DNA of 64,000 nucleotides from Streptococcus suis (GCF_019794555.1 NZ_JAIMEP010000006.1:1-64000); one strand, 5' to 3'. Shown: positions 32,150 through 41,785, counted from the first letter of the stretch. The notes: generated by a model not told the origin, from the sequence alone. Translations and numbers: made by a program.

Positions 32150-32752
32150 ATGGTTTTAGAAAATATATTGGGGATTGAAAATTCGGCTGAATTAGCCCGT
32201 CTTGAAGAACAAATCAGCAAGAAAAAAGCGGCTCAACTGTTCGAAACTGGCCAATTGTTCCAGATAGAAGTTGGAACCTTTGCAGGTTTGGCAAACATTC
32301 ATCAGGCTTTATTTGAGGATATTTACGACTTTGCAGGTAAGATACGTGATGTTAACATTGCCAAGGATAATTTTCAATTTGCTCCACGAATCTTTCTGGA
32401 GCAGTCTTTGGCCTATGTTGACAAGCTACCTCATGAAACCTTTGACGAAATTGTTGAAAAATATGCGGATATGAATATTGCACATCCATTCCGAGAAGGA
32501 AATGGACGCAGTATGCGTATCTGGTTGGATTGTATGCTACGGGATAGTTTGGGCAAGGTGGTTGATTGGAATAGTATTGATAAAGATGAATATTTCAATG
32601 CGATGATTAGAAGTCATGTCTCAACAGGTGAACTCAAATACCTCTTGCTACATTCTTTGACTGACGATCTTGATCAAGCAACATATTTCAAAGGCATCGA
32701 CCATTCTTATTACTATGAGGGTTATAACCTTTATCGTACTGAGGACTTATAA
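32150..32752 (+). CDS. Fic-domain AMP transferase, class III type
   Basis: A 200-residue Fic protein. The catalytic motif AHPFREGNGR spans 111-120 (His112 the general base), with the target-binding flap before it. Near the C-terminus S186-Y-Y-Y-E190-G191 fits the inhibitory (S/T)xxxE(G/N) helix, so this is a self-inhibited class III Fic like the Neisseria NmFic, and needs no separate antitoxin. FicT-type enzymes adenylylate GyrB and ParE; this one lies directly after parE. The ATG at 32150 is chosen over an in-frame TTG at 32138 because GAGGTG precedes it. The role of this protein is inferred. Confidence 0.9.
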   Translation: MVLENILGIENSAELARLEEQISKKKAAQLFETGQLFQIEVGTFAGLANIHQALFEDIYDFAGKIRDVNIAKDNFQFAPRIFLEQSLAYVDKLPHETFDEIVEKYADMNIAHPFREGNGRSMRIWLDCMLRDSLGKVVDWNSIDKDEYFNAMIRSHVSTGELKYLLLHSLTDDLDQATYFKGIDHSYYYEGYNLYRTEDL

Positions 32753-32827
32753 TCAGTCTAGTTGTTATTGAAGTCTAAATAGATAAAATAAAATGATATT
32801 TATTATTTAAAAGTTAAAGGAACCAAT

Positions 32828-33250
32828 ATGAAGACGAGATTAACCAAAAAACAAGCAATCGAGGAAATTCAAAAGAGATATCAGAAAGCTGAGTCACTGT
32901 TGAAAGATGATTCCAAAATGGAACCCTTCTTGGAAAAAATAGAAAAGAAAATTAAATGGATTCCCTTTTTAGCTCAGGAATTTAAAAATATCCCCATCAT
33001 GATAAGTATGGTTAGAAGCTATTTAAAACGAGATTATACCAAGATTCCTAAGAGAACCATTCTCGCAATTATTTCGGCATTAATCTACTTTCTCTCGCCG
33101 GTAGATGTAGTTCCAGACTGGATTCCATTTTTCGGGCAGATGGATGATGCGCTCGTCATTGCAACTTGCTGGAATTGGGTTAATAAAGACATTCAAGATT
33201 ACCGGGTATGGAAGAAACTGCGCTCGGCAGAAAATATAAACAAACCCTAA
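32828..33250 (+). CDS. DUF1232 (YkvA-like) membrane protein
   Basis: A 140-residue protein with a basic, helical N-terminal half and the DUF1232 core in the C-terminal half (about 75-120): IPKRTILAIISALIYFLSPV followed by DVVPDWIPFFGQMDD, probably one or two membrane-associated helices. The family function is unknown. AAAGGA precedes the ATG. It sits between fic and parC with spacers of 75 and 125 bases, so it may or may not be co-transcribed. Confidence 0.85.
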   Translation: MKTRLTKKQAIEEIQKRYQKAESLLKDDSKMEPFLEKIEKKIKWIPFLAQEFKNIPIMISMVRSYLKRDYTKIPKRTILAIISALIYFLSPVDVVPDWIPFFGQMDDALVIATCWNWVNKDIQDYRVWKKLRSAENINKP

Positions 33251-33375
33251 ACAAGGTGATGCTCACATTGAGCAACACTTTGTAAAAAGAAGATATAGAT
33301 ATTTTTATGCTGTTACAAGTATAATTAGCAGTAAACTTTTTAACAAAAAAATAAAATAATAAGAAAAAGGATATT

Positions 33376-35835
33376 ATGAGTAATATTCAAAACATGTCTC
33401 TTGAGGACATCATGGGAGAGCGTTTTGGTCGCTACTCCAAATACATTATTCAGGAGCGGGCTTTGCCGGACATTCGTGACGGTCTCAAGCCCGTGCAACG
33501 TCGGATTCTATATTCCATGAATAAGGACGGCAACACTTTTGACAAGGGTTACCGTAAATCCGCCAAGTCAGTCGGAAATATCATGGGGAATTTCCACCCG
33601 CACGGTGATTATTCTATTTATGATGCCATGGTCCGCATGAGTCAGGATTGGAAGAACCGCGAGATTTTGGTGGAGATGCATGGAAACAACGGTTCCATGG
33701 ATGGTGACCCGCCTGCGGCGATGCGTTACACGGAGGCTCGTCTGTCGGAAATGGCAGGATATTTGCTGGCCGACATCGAGAAAAAGACGGTACCATTTGC
33801 CTGGAACTTTGACGATACGGAAAAAGAACCCACTGTGCTACCAGCTGCCTTCCCTAATCTCTTGGTTAATGGAGCGACAGGAATTTCAGCTGGGTACGCG
33901 ACTGACATCCCGCCGCATAATTTGGCGGAGGTCATCGATGCTGTTGTTTACATGATTGATCATCCTACTGCTAAGTTAGAAAAGTTGATGGAGTTCTTGC
34001 CTGGGCCTGACTTTCCAACAGGTGCCATTATCCAAGGGGCTGACGAAATCAAGAAAGCCTATGAAACTGGAAAGGGCCGTGTCGTAGTCCGTAGCCGTTG
34101 TGAAATTGAACAACTCAAGGCTGGCAAGAAACAGATTGTCATTACTGAGATTCCTTACGAGGTCAACAAGGCTGTTCTGGTCAAGAAGATTGATGATGTC
34201 CGTGTCAACAACAAGGTGCCTGGTATTGCTGAGGTGCGTGATGAGTCAGACCGGACAGGTCTGCGGATCGCCATTGAGCTGAAAAAAGACAGCGATGAGC
34301 AAACCATTCTCAACTACCTCTACAAGTACACCGACCTGCAAATCAATTACAACTTCAACATGGTGGCCATTGATAACTTTACACCGCGTCAGGTCGGCTT
34401 ACAGAAGATTCTGTCCAGCTACATCGCCCACCGCCGTGAGATTATCATTGCCCGGTCTAAGTTTGACAAGGAAAAAGCAGAGAAACGCCTCCATATCGTA
34501 AAAGGCTTAATCCGTGTCATTTCCATCTTGGACGAGGTTATTGCCCTTATCCGTGCTTCTGAAAACAAGGCGGATGCTAAGGAAAACTTGAAAATCAGCT
34601 ATGATTTTAGTGAGGAACAGGCAGAAGCAATCGTGACCTTGCAACTTTACCGTTTGACAAACACCGATATTGTGACCTTGGAAAACGAAGAAGCAGCCCT
34701 ACGCGAGCAGATTCAGACCTTGGCAGCCATTATCGGCGATGAGCGGACCATGTTTAATCTTATGAAGAAGGAACTGCGTGAGGTCAAAAAACAGTTTGGC
34801 AATCCTCGTTTGAGTGAATTGCAAGTTCATGCAGAAACGATTGAGATTGATTCTGCCAACCTGATTGTCGAGGAAGAAACCTTTGTCAGCGTGACCAAGG
34901 CAGGCTATATCAAACGGACCAGTCCGCGTTCTTTCAATGCCTCAACGCTGGAAGAAATGGGCAAACGGGACGATGACCAGTTGATTTTCTTGCAGAATGC
35001 CAAGACAACACAGCACCTCTTGCTCTTTACCAATCTTGGAAATGTCATCTACCGGCCTGTCCATGAACTGACAGATATTCGTTGGAAGGACATTGGTGAA
35101 CACTTGAGCCAGACCTTGATGAACTTTGATACCAATGAAGAGGTTATCTTTGCTGAATTGGTTGAGAATTTTGATGAGGGAACATATTTCGCGGTGACTA
35201 AATTTGGCCAAATTAAACGTGTAGAGCGGAAGGAGTTTGCTCCATGGCGGACTTACAAGTCTAAGTCAACCAAGTATGCCAAACTCAAAGATGCCGAAGA
35301 TGTGGTAATTACTGTATCGCCTGTAGTTTTGGACGACATCATGCTCATCACTGAGAAGGGCTACGCTCTGCGATTTAATATCGAAGAAGTGCCAGTCATC
35401 GGTGCCAAGGCAGCTGGTGTCAAGGCGGTCAACCTCAAGGATGAGGATGTGGTAGTTGCGGCTTTCATCAGTAATACCAGCTCCGTCTATCTTCTGACCC
35501 AGCGTGGTAGCTTGAAGCGGATGGCGACGGAGGAAATCCCTGTGACCAGTCGTGCCAAGCGTGGTTTGCAGGTGCTTCGCGAACTCAAGGCTAAACCACA
35601 CCGTGTCTTTGCGGCTGGTCCTGTTTATACGGAAAGTAGTGGCGCTGCCCTCGATTTGTTCACTTCAGAAGTGGAGACGACAGACCAGCAGATACTCGTC
35701 ATTACCTCTACAACGGGGCAAGTCACCGAGAAAAATCTTGCGGACTTGTCCTTGTCTGAGCGGACCAGCAATGGTTCCTTCGTTAACGATACTATTTCTG
35801 AGCAGGAAGTTTTCGCAGCGACGATTAAAGAATAG
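33376..35835 (+). CDS. parC: DNA topoisomerase IV subunit A, with Tyr79
   Basis: Breakage-reunion subunit of topoisomerase IV; 819 residues. The active-site tyrosine is Y118 (AMRYTEARLS), followed by the six-bladed C-terminal DNA-wrapping domain. In the quinolone region the sequence reads FHPHGDYSIYDAM: residue 79, serine in sensitive streptococci, is tyrosine (TAT at 33610), while Asp83 is kept. Ser79Tyr/Phe is the best known first-step fluoroquinolone resistance change in S. pneumoniae and S. suis. A ribosome site AAAGGA precedes the ATG. Confidence 0.97.
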   Translation: MSNIQNMSLEDIMGERFGRYSKYIIQERALPDIRDGLKPVQRRILYSMNKDGNTFDKGYRKSAKSVGNIMGNFHPHGDYSIYDAMVRMSQDWKNREILVEMHGNNGSMDGDPPAAMRYTEARLSEMAGYLLADIEKKTVPFAWNFDDTEKEPTVLPAAFPNLLVNGATGISAGYATDIPPHNLAEVIDAVVYMIDHPTAKLEKLMEFLPGPDFPTGAIIQGADEIKKAYETGKGRVVVRSRCEIEQLKAGKKQIVITEIPYEVNKAVLVKKIDDVRVNNKVPGIAEVRDESDRTGLRIAIELKKDSDEQTILNYLYKYTDLQINYNFNMVAIDNFTPRQVGLQKILSSYIAHRREIIIARSKFDKEKAEKRLHIVKGLIRVISILDEVIALIRASENKADAKENLKISYDFSEEQAEAIVTLQLYRLTNTDIVTLENEEAALREQIQTLAAIIGDERTMFNLMKKELREVKKQFGNPRLSELQVHAETIEIDSANLIVEEETFVSVTKAGYIKRTSPRSFNASTLEEMGKRDDDQLIFLQNAKTTQHLLLFTNLGNVIYRPVHELTDIRWKDIGEHLSQTLMNFDTNEEVIFAELVENFDEGTYFAVTKFGQIKRVERKEFAPWRTYKSKSTKYAKLKDAEDVVITVSPVVLDDIMLITEKGYALRFNIEEVPVIGAKAAGVKAVNLKDEDVVVAAFISNTSSVYLLTQRGSLKRMATEEIPVTSRAKRGLQVLRELKAKPHRVFAAGPVYTESSGAALDLFTSEVETTDQQILVITSTTGQVTEKNLADLSLSERTSNGSFVNDTISEQEVFAATIKE

Positions 35836-35859
35836 CCGTGTCAATCATGTAAAAAAGTA

Positions 35860-35908
35860 AGAACCTGTATTCAAAAGCAAGGTGTACTGAGCTGTGAATA
35901 TAGGTTCT
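35860..35908 (+). other. Inverted repeat between parC and pepN
   Basis: AGAACCTGTATTCA / TGAATATAGGTTCT, 14 pairs with one G-T, loop of 21 nt and no T run, 22 bases before the pepN ATG. Possible weak terminator or operator. Confidence 0.45.
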
Positions 35909-35930
35909 AAGAATAAGAGAGGAAAAGAAG

Positions 35931-38477
35931 ATGAGTGTAGAACGTTTTATTGATTATTTTATTCCAGAACATTATGATCTCTTTTTAGATATTTGTCGGA
36001 GCGACAAGACTTTCACTGGTAAGGTCAACATTCAGGGGGAGGCTCGTCAGCAACGCCTGTCCTTCCATCAGAAGAATTTAACCATTTCTTCTGTGCGCGT
36101 TGGAGAGCAGGCTGTAGCCTTCGAATTGGATGCGGAAAAAGAGGCTGTTTATTTTGATAGTCCAGTCGTGGGGCAGGTTCTTGTTCAGATGGAGTTTTCT
36201 GGAACCATTACCGACAACATGACAGGGATTTACCCGTCTTATTACAAGATAGATGGTCAGACCAAAGAAATTATTTCAACCCAGTTTGAGAGTCATTTTG
36301 CGCGTGAAGCATTCCCGTGTATTGATGAGCCTGAGGCTAAGGCGACCTTTGATTTTTCGGTAACATTTGACCAAGAAGAGGGCGAAATTGCCTTGTCCAA
36401 TATGCCTGAAAAGAATGTGGCAGAGCGCCAAGAAACAGGAGTTTGGACCTTTAAAACAACTCCTCGCATGTCCTCTTATTTGTTGGCCTTTGCATTGGGC
36501 GACCTGCATGGTAAGACAGTCAAAACTAGCAAGGGAACAGTGATTGGTTCCTATGCGACCAAGGCTCATCAGTTGAGCGAATTGGATTTTTCATTGGACA
36601 TTGCCAAACGCGTTATTGAATTTTACGAAGATTATTTTGGTGTGGCTTATCCTATTCCTCAATGTTTGCACGTTGCCTTGCCTGACTTTTCAGCAGGTGC
36701 AATGGAAAACTGGGGCTTGATTACCTACCGTGAAGTTTACTTGTTGGTGGATGAAAATTCGACCGTCACTGCTCGTCAGCAGGTTGCGCTGGTCATTGCC
36801 CATGAAGTAGCCCATCAATGGTTTGGTAACTTAGTGACCATGAAGTGGTGGGATGACTTGTGGTTGAATGAATCTTTTGCCAATATGATGGAATACGTGG
36901 TGATTGATGCTATTGAACCGACTTGGAATATCTTTGAAGATTTCCAAACAACTGGTGTGCAGGCGGCTCTGAAACGCGACGCGACAGATGGTGTGCAGTC
37001 CGTCCATGTAGAGGTTCATCATCCAGACGAAGTCAATACGCTCTTTGATGCGGCAATTGTTTATGCCAAAGGAAGCCGTTTGATGCACATGTTGCGCCAG
37101 TGGCTCGGTGATGATGCCTTCCGCGCAGGTTTGAAAATATATTTTGAGCGCCACCAATATGGAAATACTCAGGGTAGTGACCTCTGGAATGCTCTTTCTG
37201 AAGCATCCGGTCGCGATGTGGCAGCCTTTATGGACTCGTGGTTGGAGCAACCAGGTTACCCTGTTGTGAAAGTGGCTGTCGAAGGGGATGAATTGGTGAT
37301 TTCGCAGCAACAATTCTTCATCGGAGAGCACCAAGATAAGGGACGCTTGTGGCAAATTCCGCTCAATGCGACATGGGATGAAGTGCCAGATACCTTGGTT
37401 GAACCAGAAATTCGCATTGCTAACGCCGGTCAACTGATTAGCAAGCAGTCGCAACCCTTGCGCTTGAATACGGGCAATACAGCCCATTATCTGGTGGATT
37501 ACCAAGGCGATTTGTTTGACAACTTATTGCATTCTTGGGAACAGCTGGATAAGATTTCTAAATTGCAGATTTTGCATGAGCGTCGTCTCTTGGCAGAGGC
37601 AGGTGTGATTTCCAATGCGGCCTTGGTGGACTTGATGGCACCGTTGACCAATGAAACAGACTATGCTGTTTTGGATGCCATCTTGTATTTGGTGGCAGGA
37701 ATTCGTCGTTTTGTCGATGAGGGAACTGTGGCCGAGGACCAATTTAAGAAACTGGTGCAGAAGCTCTTCATAAAACAATATGACCGCCTTGGTTTTGAGA
37801 AGAAGGATGGCGAAACGGATGAGGATGAGCTGATTCGTGAGTACGCTCTTTCACAAATGATTGCCACCGACCATGCGGATGCTATTGAGCAAGCACAGGC
37901 TATTTACCAAGACTATAAAGACCGGATTGCAGAAATGCCAGCAGGCATTCGTCCTTATGTCTTAGCTAACCAAGTCAAACGGTTTGAGACGGATGGTTTA
38001 GTGGAAGAATTGCTCAACCTTTATGCTGATAGTACTGATCCTGTTTTGAAGCAGCATTTGCTAGCTGCCATTGTTGAAACCAAACAGGACGCTAGTCTGG
38101 ACTTGATTTTGTCTGTCTTGAAGAATAAGGATGTCGTAAAACCGCAGGATTTGGCAGCTTGGTATGCTAACTTGTTGCGGAAAGAATTTGCACAGGAAAA
38201 AGTCTGGACTTGGGCACGCAACGAGTGGAACTGGATTAAGCAAGCGTTGGGTGGAGATATGAGTTTTGACCGCTTTGTGCTCATTCCGGCAGCAATCTTT
38301 AAAACAGACATCCGTCTAGCGGAGTACAAGACTTTCTTTGAGCTACAATTGGATGATATGGCGCTCAGTCGCAATATCCAGATGGGGATTCGTGACATCG
38401 AGGCCAGAGTACAACTGATTGCTAAGGATAAGGATGCTGTTATTGAGGCTATTCAAACTCAAACAGAGTCCATGTAG
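35931..38477 (+). CDS. pepN: Aminopeptidase N
   Basis: Zinc aminopeptidase of family M1 that releases N-terminal residues from peptides in the cytoplasm; 848 residues. The substrate motif GAMENWG and the zinc motif HEVAHQWFGN (HExxH plus a downstream Glu in NESFA) are intact. No signal peptide. AGAGAGGAAAAG precedes the ATG. A strong terminator follows. Confidence 0.95.
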   Translation: MSVERFIDYFIPEHYDLFLDICRSDKTFTGKVNIQGEARQQRLSFHQKNLTISSVRVGEQAVAFELDAEKEAVYFDSPVVGQVLVQMEFSGTITDNMTGIYPSYYKIDGQTKEIISTQFESHFAREAFPCIDEPEAKATFDFSVTFDQEEGEIALSNMPEKNVAERQETGVWTFKTTPRMSSYLLAFALGDLHGKTVKTSKGTVIGSYATKAHQLSELDFSLDIAKRVIEFYEDYFGVAYPIPQCLHVALPDFSAGAMENWGLITYREVYLLVDENSTVTARQQVALVIAHEVAHQWFGNLVTMKWWDDLWLNESFANMMEYVVIDAIEPTWNIFEDFQTTGVQAALKRDATDGVQSVHVEVHHPDEVNTLFDAAIVYAKGSRLMHMLRQWLGDDAFRAGLKIYFERHQYGNTQGSDLWNALSEASGRDVAAFMDSWLEQPGYPVVKVAVEGDELVISQQQFFIGEHQDKGRLWQIPLNATWDEVPDTLVEPEIRIANAGQLISKQSQPLRLNTGNTAHYLVDYQGDLFDNLLHSWEQLDKISKLQILHERRLLAEAGVISNAALVDLMAPLTNETDYAVLDAILYLVAGIRRFVDEGTVAEDQFKKLVQKLFIKQYDRLGFEKKDGETDEDELIREYALSQMIATDHADAIEQAQAIYQDYKDRIAEMPAGIRPYVLANQVKRFETDGLVEELLNLYADSTDPVLKQHLLAAIVETKQDASLDLILSVLKNKDVVKPQDLAAWYANLLRKEFAQEKVWTWARNEWNWIKQALGGDMSFDRFVLIPAAIFKTDIRLAEYKTFFELQLDDMALSRNIQMGIRDIEARVQLIAKDKDAVIEAIQTQTESM

Positions 38478-38484
38478 AAAAATG

Positions 38485-38516
38485 AAGAAGTGTCTCGTGA
38501 CTGAGATACTTCTTTT
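38485..38516 (+). terminator. Terminator after pepN
   Basis: AAGAAGTGTCTC / GAGATACTTCTT (one G-T) with a 6-nt loop and T run. Confidence 0.88.
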
Positions 38517-38649
38517 TTCAAAAACAATCGTCATTTGCAGATTTTCGAAATCACTTGTCTCCATTGGCTAGTATTTTCTGTTATACTGGTGTTAGAAAGT
38601 ACTGCCTAAGATGACATGTGTGATGGAAGAAGGCGGTTTAGGTGATGAT

Positions 38650-39711
38650 ATGAAAAAGTTGTTTACAGCTCTTGTGGCAGTGGTAGGGATTGGTTTCTTG
38701 TTGTTCTATGGTTTTAAGCTCTTTAATGGGACGGATTACCAAGAAGAGGACGGTACCAATACCAACGCGGCGAGCAAGGAGCAGGATGAATTTTTTGCGG
38801 AATTGGAAGAATATTATCCAGATTTATTTCAAGTTATTGCCAAAGACCGCGAGACCTACGTGGTTCCTGGTCTTGTTCAGACAGAAAGTGTGCAAGCCAA
38901 AGGTGAGGACAAGGGAGATGCTGACCAAACGGAAGATATGACACCGCAGGGGCTGAGCTTTGCAGAGAATTTTGTCATTATCTCGGCATATAGTGCCAGT
39001 TATTCTCACAATTCCGTCCTCTGGATCTTGGACCGTGAGTCAGGTGATTATCTCAAGACAATTGTTCTGCCAACGACTAGCCATGTTGGCGGAATTGCTT
39101 ACGATACACAGCACGAGCGTTTGTGGATTACAACAACGGATAAAGACAGCAGTTCTCAGATTTCAGCTTTGGACTTAGAAACCTTGAAGAAAGAGGATTT
39201 TAGCAAATCTCAAAAAGAAGTGACGTTTGACCAACAATATGATCTGGACAATATTGAAAAATCATCCTACATGTCTTATTATGACAATCATCTGCTGGTT
39301 GGTTATTTTGATAAGGATGAGAAGGGTCATTTGGGAATTTTTGATTTGGATGATCAAGGTCTGCTCTTCCGGAAAAAAGAAGGCAACGATGATTATCAGC
39401 CCAAGCGCGTGATAGACACTTTGGAAAAAATTCAAGGTGTGGCTGTTGGGGACAAGGAGATTATTTTTTCGCAGTCCTATGGCAAGGATGATTCTAAACT
39501 TCTCTTCTTTGCTTTTGATAATCTGGATAATCTTGGTCATCTGGATCAAGAAAAGGATATTGAAAAAGAATTGACTACGCCACCTTATATGCAGCAAATT
39601 GTTGCGGAGGAGGATGGACTTTATCTCTTATTTGAATCCTCTGCCTTTAAATACCGGCTCAATCCGACGGTCACATCGGTAGACCGTGTACTAAAAATCA
39701 CCGTTGATTGA
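38650..39711 (+). CDS. Membrane-anchored beta-propeller-like protein, unknown
   Basis: A 353-residue protein with an N-terminal signal anchor (about residues 4-22) and a large extracellular part with repeats of beta-rich segments such as GLSFAENFVIISAYS and VGGIAYDTQHERLWITT, which look like a beta-propeller. The ATG at 38650 is preferred over 38611 because it puts the basic-hydrophobic anchor at the very N-terminus and AGGTGA lies upstream. Function unknown; the following gene is also membrane-anchored, so they may work together. Confidence 0.7.
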   Translation: MKKLFTALVAVVGIGFLLFYGFKLFNGTDYQEEDGTNTNAASKEQDEFFAELEEYYPDLFQVIAKDRETYVVPGLVQTESVQAKGEDKGDADQTEDMTPQGLSFAENFVIISAYSASYSHNSVLWILDRESGDYLKTIVLPTTSHVGGIAYDTQHERLWITTTDKDSSSQISALDLETLKKEDFSKSQKEVTFDQQYDLDNIEKSSYMSYYDNHLLVGYFDKDEKGHLGIFDLDDQGLLFRKKEGNDDYQPKRVIDTLEKIQGVAVGDKEIIFSQSYGKDDSKLLFFAFDNLDNLGHLDQEKDIEKELTTPPYMQQIVAEEDGLYLLFESSAFKYRLNPTVTSVDRVLKITVD

Positions 39712-39753
39712 TAGAAAGAAGTGAAAGATTTAGTTATCAAGAAAGGATAGTGG

Positions 39754-40368
39754 ATGAAAGCAATAAAAACATTTTTTAGGATAAAAATCTATCTCTGGGT
39801 CATGATTGGCCTGCTCTTAGTCTTGCTTGGCATGTGGGCAGTTGGCTATAGTAGAGGAGCTGGAAATCAATCTTCTGAGCGCACCATTAGCTCGACCATA
39901 CAGTCTGTTGAGAAGGTCAATGAGCTTGTTTTTCTGACAACAGGGATTGAGACGGTCATTACAGAAAAGAACCGTACAGAAATTTTCGGCAAAGAAGTGC
40001 CTTTTACAGAAAAATCAGCGCTGATTATTCTGCGTTACAAGGTAAAATTTGGTATTACGGATCCCATTTCGATTGAACAAAAAGGTGACAATCGCTATCA
40101 AGTTCGCATTCCCAAGTTTCGTGTGGTCGGCTTTGCATTGAGCGAAAATCCCTATACTTTATATGATAAAAGTGGTGAAATATTGAGTTTGCTAACAGAA
40201 GAAGTAGACACTGGATCAGTTCTAACGGAACAATTCAAATCCAAGGAACAAGAAAAGGTCTTGCAGACCTATAATGAGGATATTCAGAGTTCAGCAATGA
40301 GTTACTACATCAATTTATTTAGGGCGATTTCGCCAGACATAAAGCTAGAATTTGTTTTTGCGGACTAA
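39754..40368 (+). CDS. Membrane-anchored protein, possibly DUF4230-like
   Basis: A 204-residue protein with one N-terminal membrane segment (about 13-32) and an extracellular domain (TVIT, LIILRYKVKFGI, YQVRIPKFRVVGF) that reminds me of DUF4230 proteins; this is a weak recognition. GAAAGGA precedes the ATG, and the gap to the propeller-like gene is 42 bases, so both are likely in one transcript. Confidence 0.65.
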   Translation: MKAIKTFFRIKIYLWVMIGLLLVLLGMWAVGYSRGAGNQSSERTISSTIQSVEKVNELVFLTTGIETVITEKNRTEIFGKEVPFTEKSALIILRYKVKFGITDPISIEQKGDNRYQVRIPKFRVVGFALSENPYTLYDKSGEILSLLTEEVDTGSVLTEQFKSKEQEKVLQTYNEDIQSSAMSYYINLFRAISPDIKLEFVFAD

Positions 40369-40401
40369 TTTCTTAGATTGCCGAAATTTTCTGAATTTTT
40401 A

Positions 40402-40430
40402 TTGAAATTCATCACCAAAAGTAGTAGAAT
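40402..40430 (+). promoter_or_regulatory. ilvE promoter
   Basis: TTGAAA, 17-nt spacer, TAGAAT, 26 nt before the ilvE ATG. Confidence 0.75.
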
Positions 40431-40456
40431 AGTAAAAAATAAATTGGAGAAAACTT

Positions 40457-41479
40457 ATGACAGTAACTATTGACTGGGAGAATTTAGGATTTTCCTATAT
40501 GAAATTACCTTATCGTTTTATTGCTTATTACAAAGATGGTCATTGGAATAATGGTGAATTGACAGAGGATGCAGAATTACATATTTCCGAAAGTTCACCT
40601 GCTCTACACTATGGTCAACAAGCATTTGAAGGTCTTAAAGCCTATCGAACTAAGGAAGGGAAGTTGCAACTTTTCCGTCCAGATCAAAATGCTGAGCGTT
40701 TGCAACGAACCGCTGACCGACTTCTTATGCCTCAAGTTCCAACAGAATTATTTATTGAAGCTTGTAAGCAAGTGGTGAAAGCGAATGCTGATTATGTCCC
40801 ACCATATGGAACTGGTGGAACGTTATATCTACGACCGCTTTTGATTGGTGTTGGTGACATTATTGGGGTTAAGCCAGCTGACGAATATATCTTTACTGTC
40901 TTTGCTATGCCGGTAGGAAACTACTTCAAAGGTGGTTTAGCACCAACTAATTTCCTTATTCAAGATGAATATGACCGTGCTGCCCCGAATGGTACAGGAG
41001 CGGCAAAAGTAGGCGGGAACTATGCGGCTTCATTACTGCCAGGGAAGTATGCAAAAAATCAAGGATTTTCAGATGTTATCTACCTGGACCCAGCTACTCA
41101 CACGAAAATTGAAGAAGTTGGGTCAGCTAACTTCTTTGGTATCACAGCTGAAAATGAATTTGTTACGCCAGTTTCACCATCTATCCTACCTTCAATTACC
41201 AAGTATTCTCTTCTTTACTTAGCAGAAAAACGATTGGGATTAAAAGCAATTGAACGTGAAGTTTTTGTGGATGAACTAGATAATTTTGTAGAAGCAGGGG
41301 CTTGTGGAACAGCTGCAGTGATTTCACCAATCGGTGGTATTCAAATAGGTGATAAACTACATGTTTTCCATAGTGAAACAGAAGTAGGTCCTGTAACGCG
41401 CAAATTGTATGATGAATTAACAGGTATCCAATTTGGTGATATTGAAGCACCAGAAGGCTGGATTGTAGAGATTGAATAA
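40457..41479 (+). CDS. ilvE: Branched-chain amino acid aminotransferase
   Basis: PLP enzyme for the last step of Leu, Ile and Val synthesis and the first of their breakdown; 340 residues, class IV aminotransferase fold. It has ALHYGQQAFEGLKAYR (about 51-66), GTGAAKVGGNYAASL with the PLP lysine near 184-200, and EVGSANFF. The position after parC matches the pneumococcal order. It has its own promoter, and a hairpin terminator at 41485. Confidence 0.95.
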   Translation: MTVTIDWENLGFSYMKLPYRFIAYYKDGHWNNGELTEDAELHISESSPALHYGQQAFEGLKAYRTKEGKLQLFRPDQNAERLQRTADRLLMPQVPTELFIEACKQVVKANADYVPPYGTGGTLYLRPLLIGVGDIIGVKPADEYIFTVFAMPVGNYFKGGLAPTNFLIQDEYDRAAPNGTGAAKVGGNYAASLLPGKYAKNQGFSDVIYLDPATHTKIEEVGSANFFGITAENEFVTPVSPSILPSITKYSLLYLAEKRLGLKAIEREVFVDELDNFVEAGACGTAAVISPIGGIQIGDKLHVFHSETEVGPVTRKLYDELTGIQFGDIEAPEGWIVEIE

Positions 41480-41484
41480 TTTGG

Positions 41485-41518
41485 GAAGGCTTGCACTTGC
41501 AAGCTTTTCTCATTTTTT
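41485..41518 (+). terminator. Terminator after ilvE
   Basis: GAAGGCTTGC / GCAAGCTTTTC stem (one G-T) with an ACTT loop and T-rich tail. Confidence 0.7.
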
Positions 41519-41546
41519 GTAGAATAGAAACAGTGAGGTTTTAAAA

Positions 41547-41780
41547 ATGAGTAAAAAAGATAAAAAAATTGAAATCCAGATTGAAGATGCAACTGTTGTT
41601 GTGAATAATGAAAAATATGATGGTTACCGTCTCGTCATTGGAAAAAAAGTTATTGGTGAGATCGCAGAATTAGCTGAAAATAATTTTACAATCGTAAAAA
41701 ATGGAAATACCGAAGGCTTTTATAAAACATTGGAAAAAGCAGTCGGAAATATTATTGAAAATTATAATTTAAGCAACTAA
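41547..41780 (+). CDS. DUF2969 family protein
   Basis: A 77-residue soluble protein with the DUF2969 pattern (KKIEIQIEDATV ... YRLVIGKKVIGEI ... FYKTLEKAVGNII). Function unknown; widespread in Lactobacillales, often next to ilvE in streptococci. TAGAAT at 41520-41525 and GTGAGG before the ATG give it a promoter and ribosome site. Confidence 0.8.
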   Translation: MSKKDKKIEIQIEDATVVVNNEKYDGYRLVIGKKVIGEIAELAENNFTIVKNGNTEGFYKTLEKAVGNIIENYNLSN

Positions 41781-41785
41781 AAGTA

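Noticed and set aside
36831..37505. 224-codon open frame on the minus strand
   Set aside because: Lies wholly inside pepN on the opposite strand, with no promoter or ribosome site and no recognisable domain.
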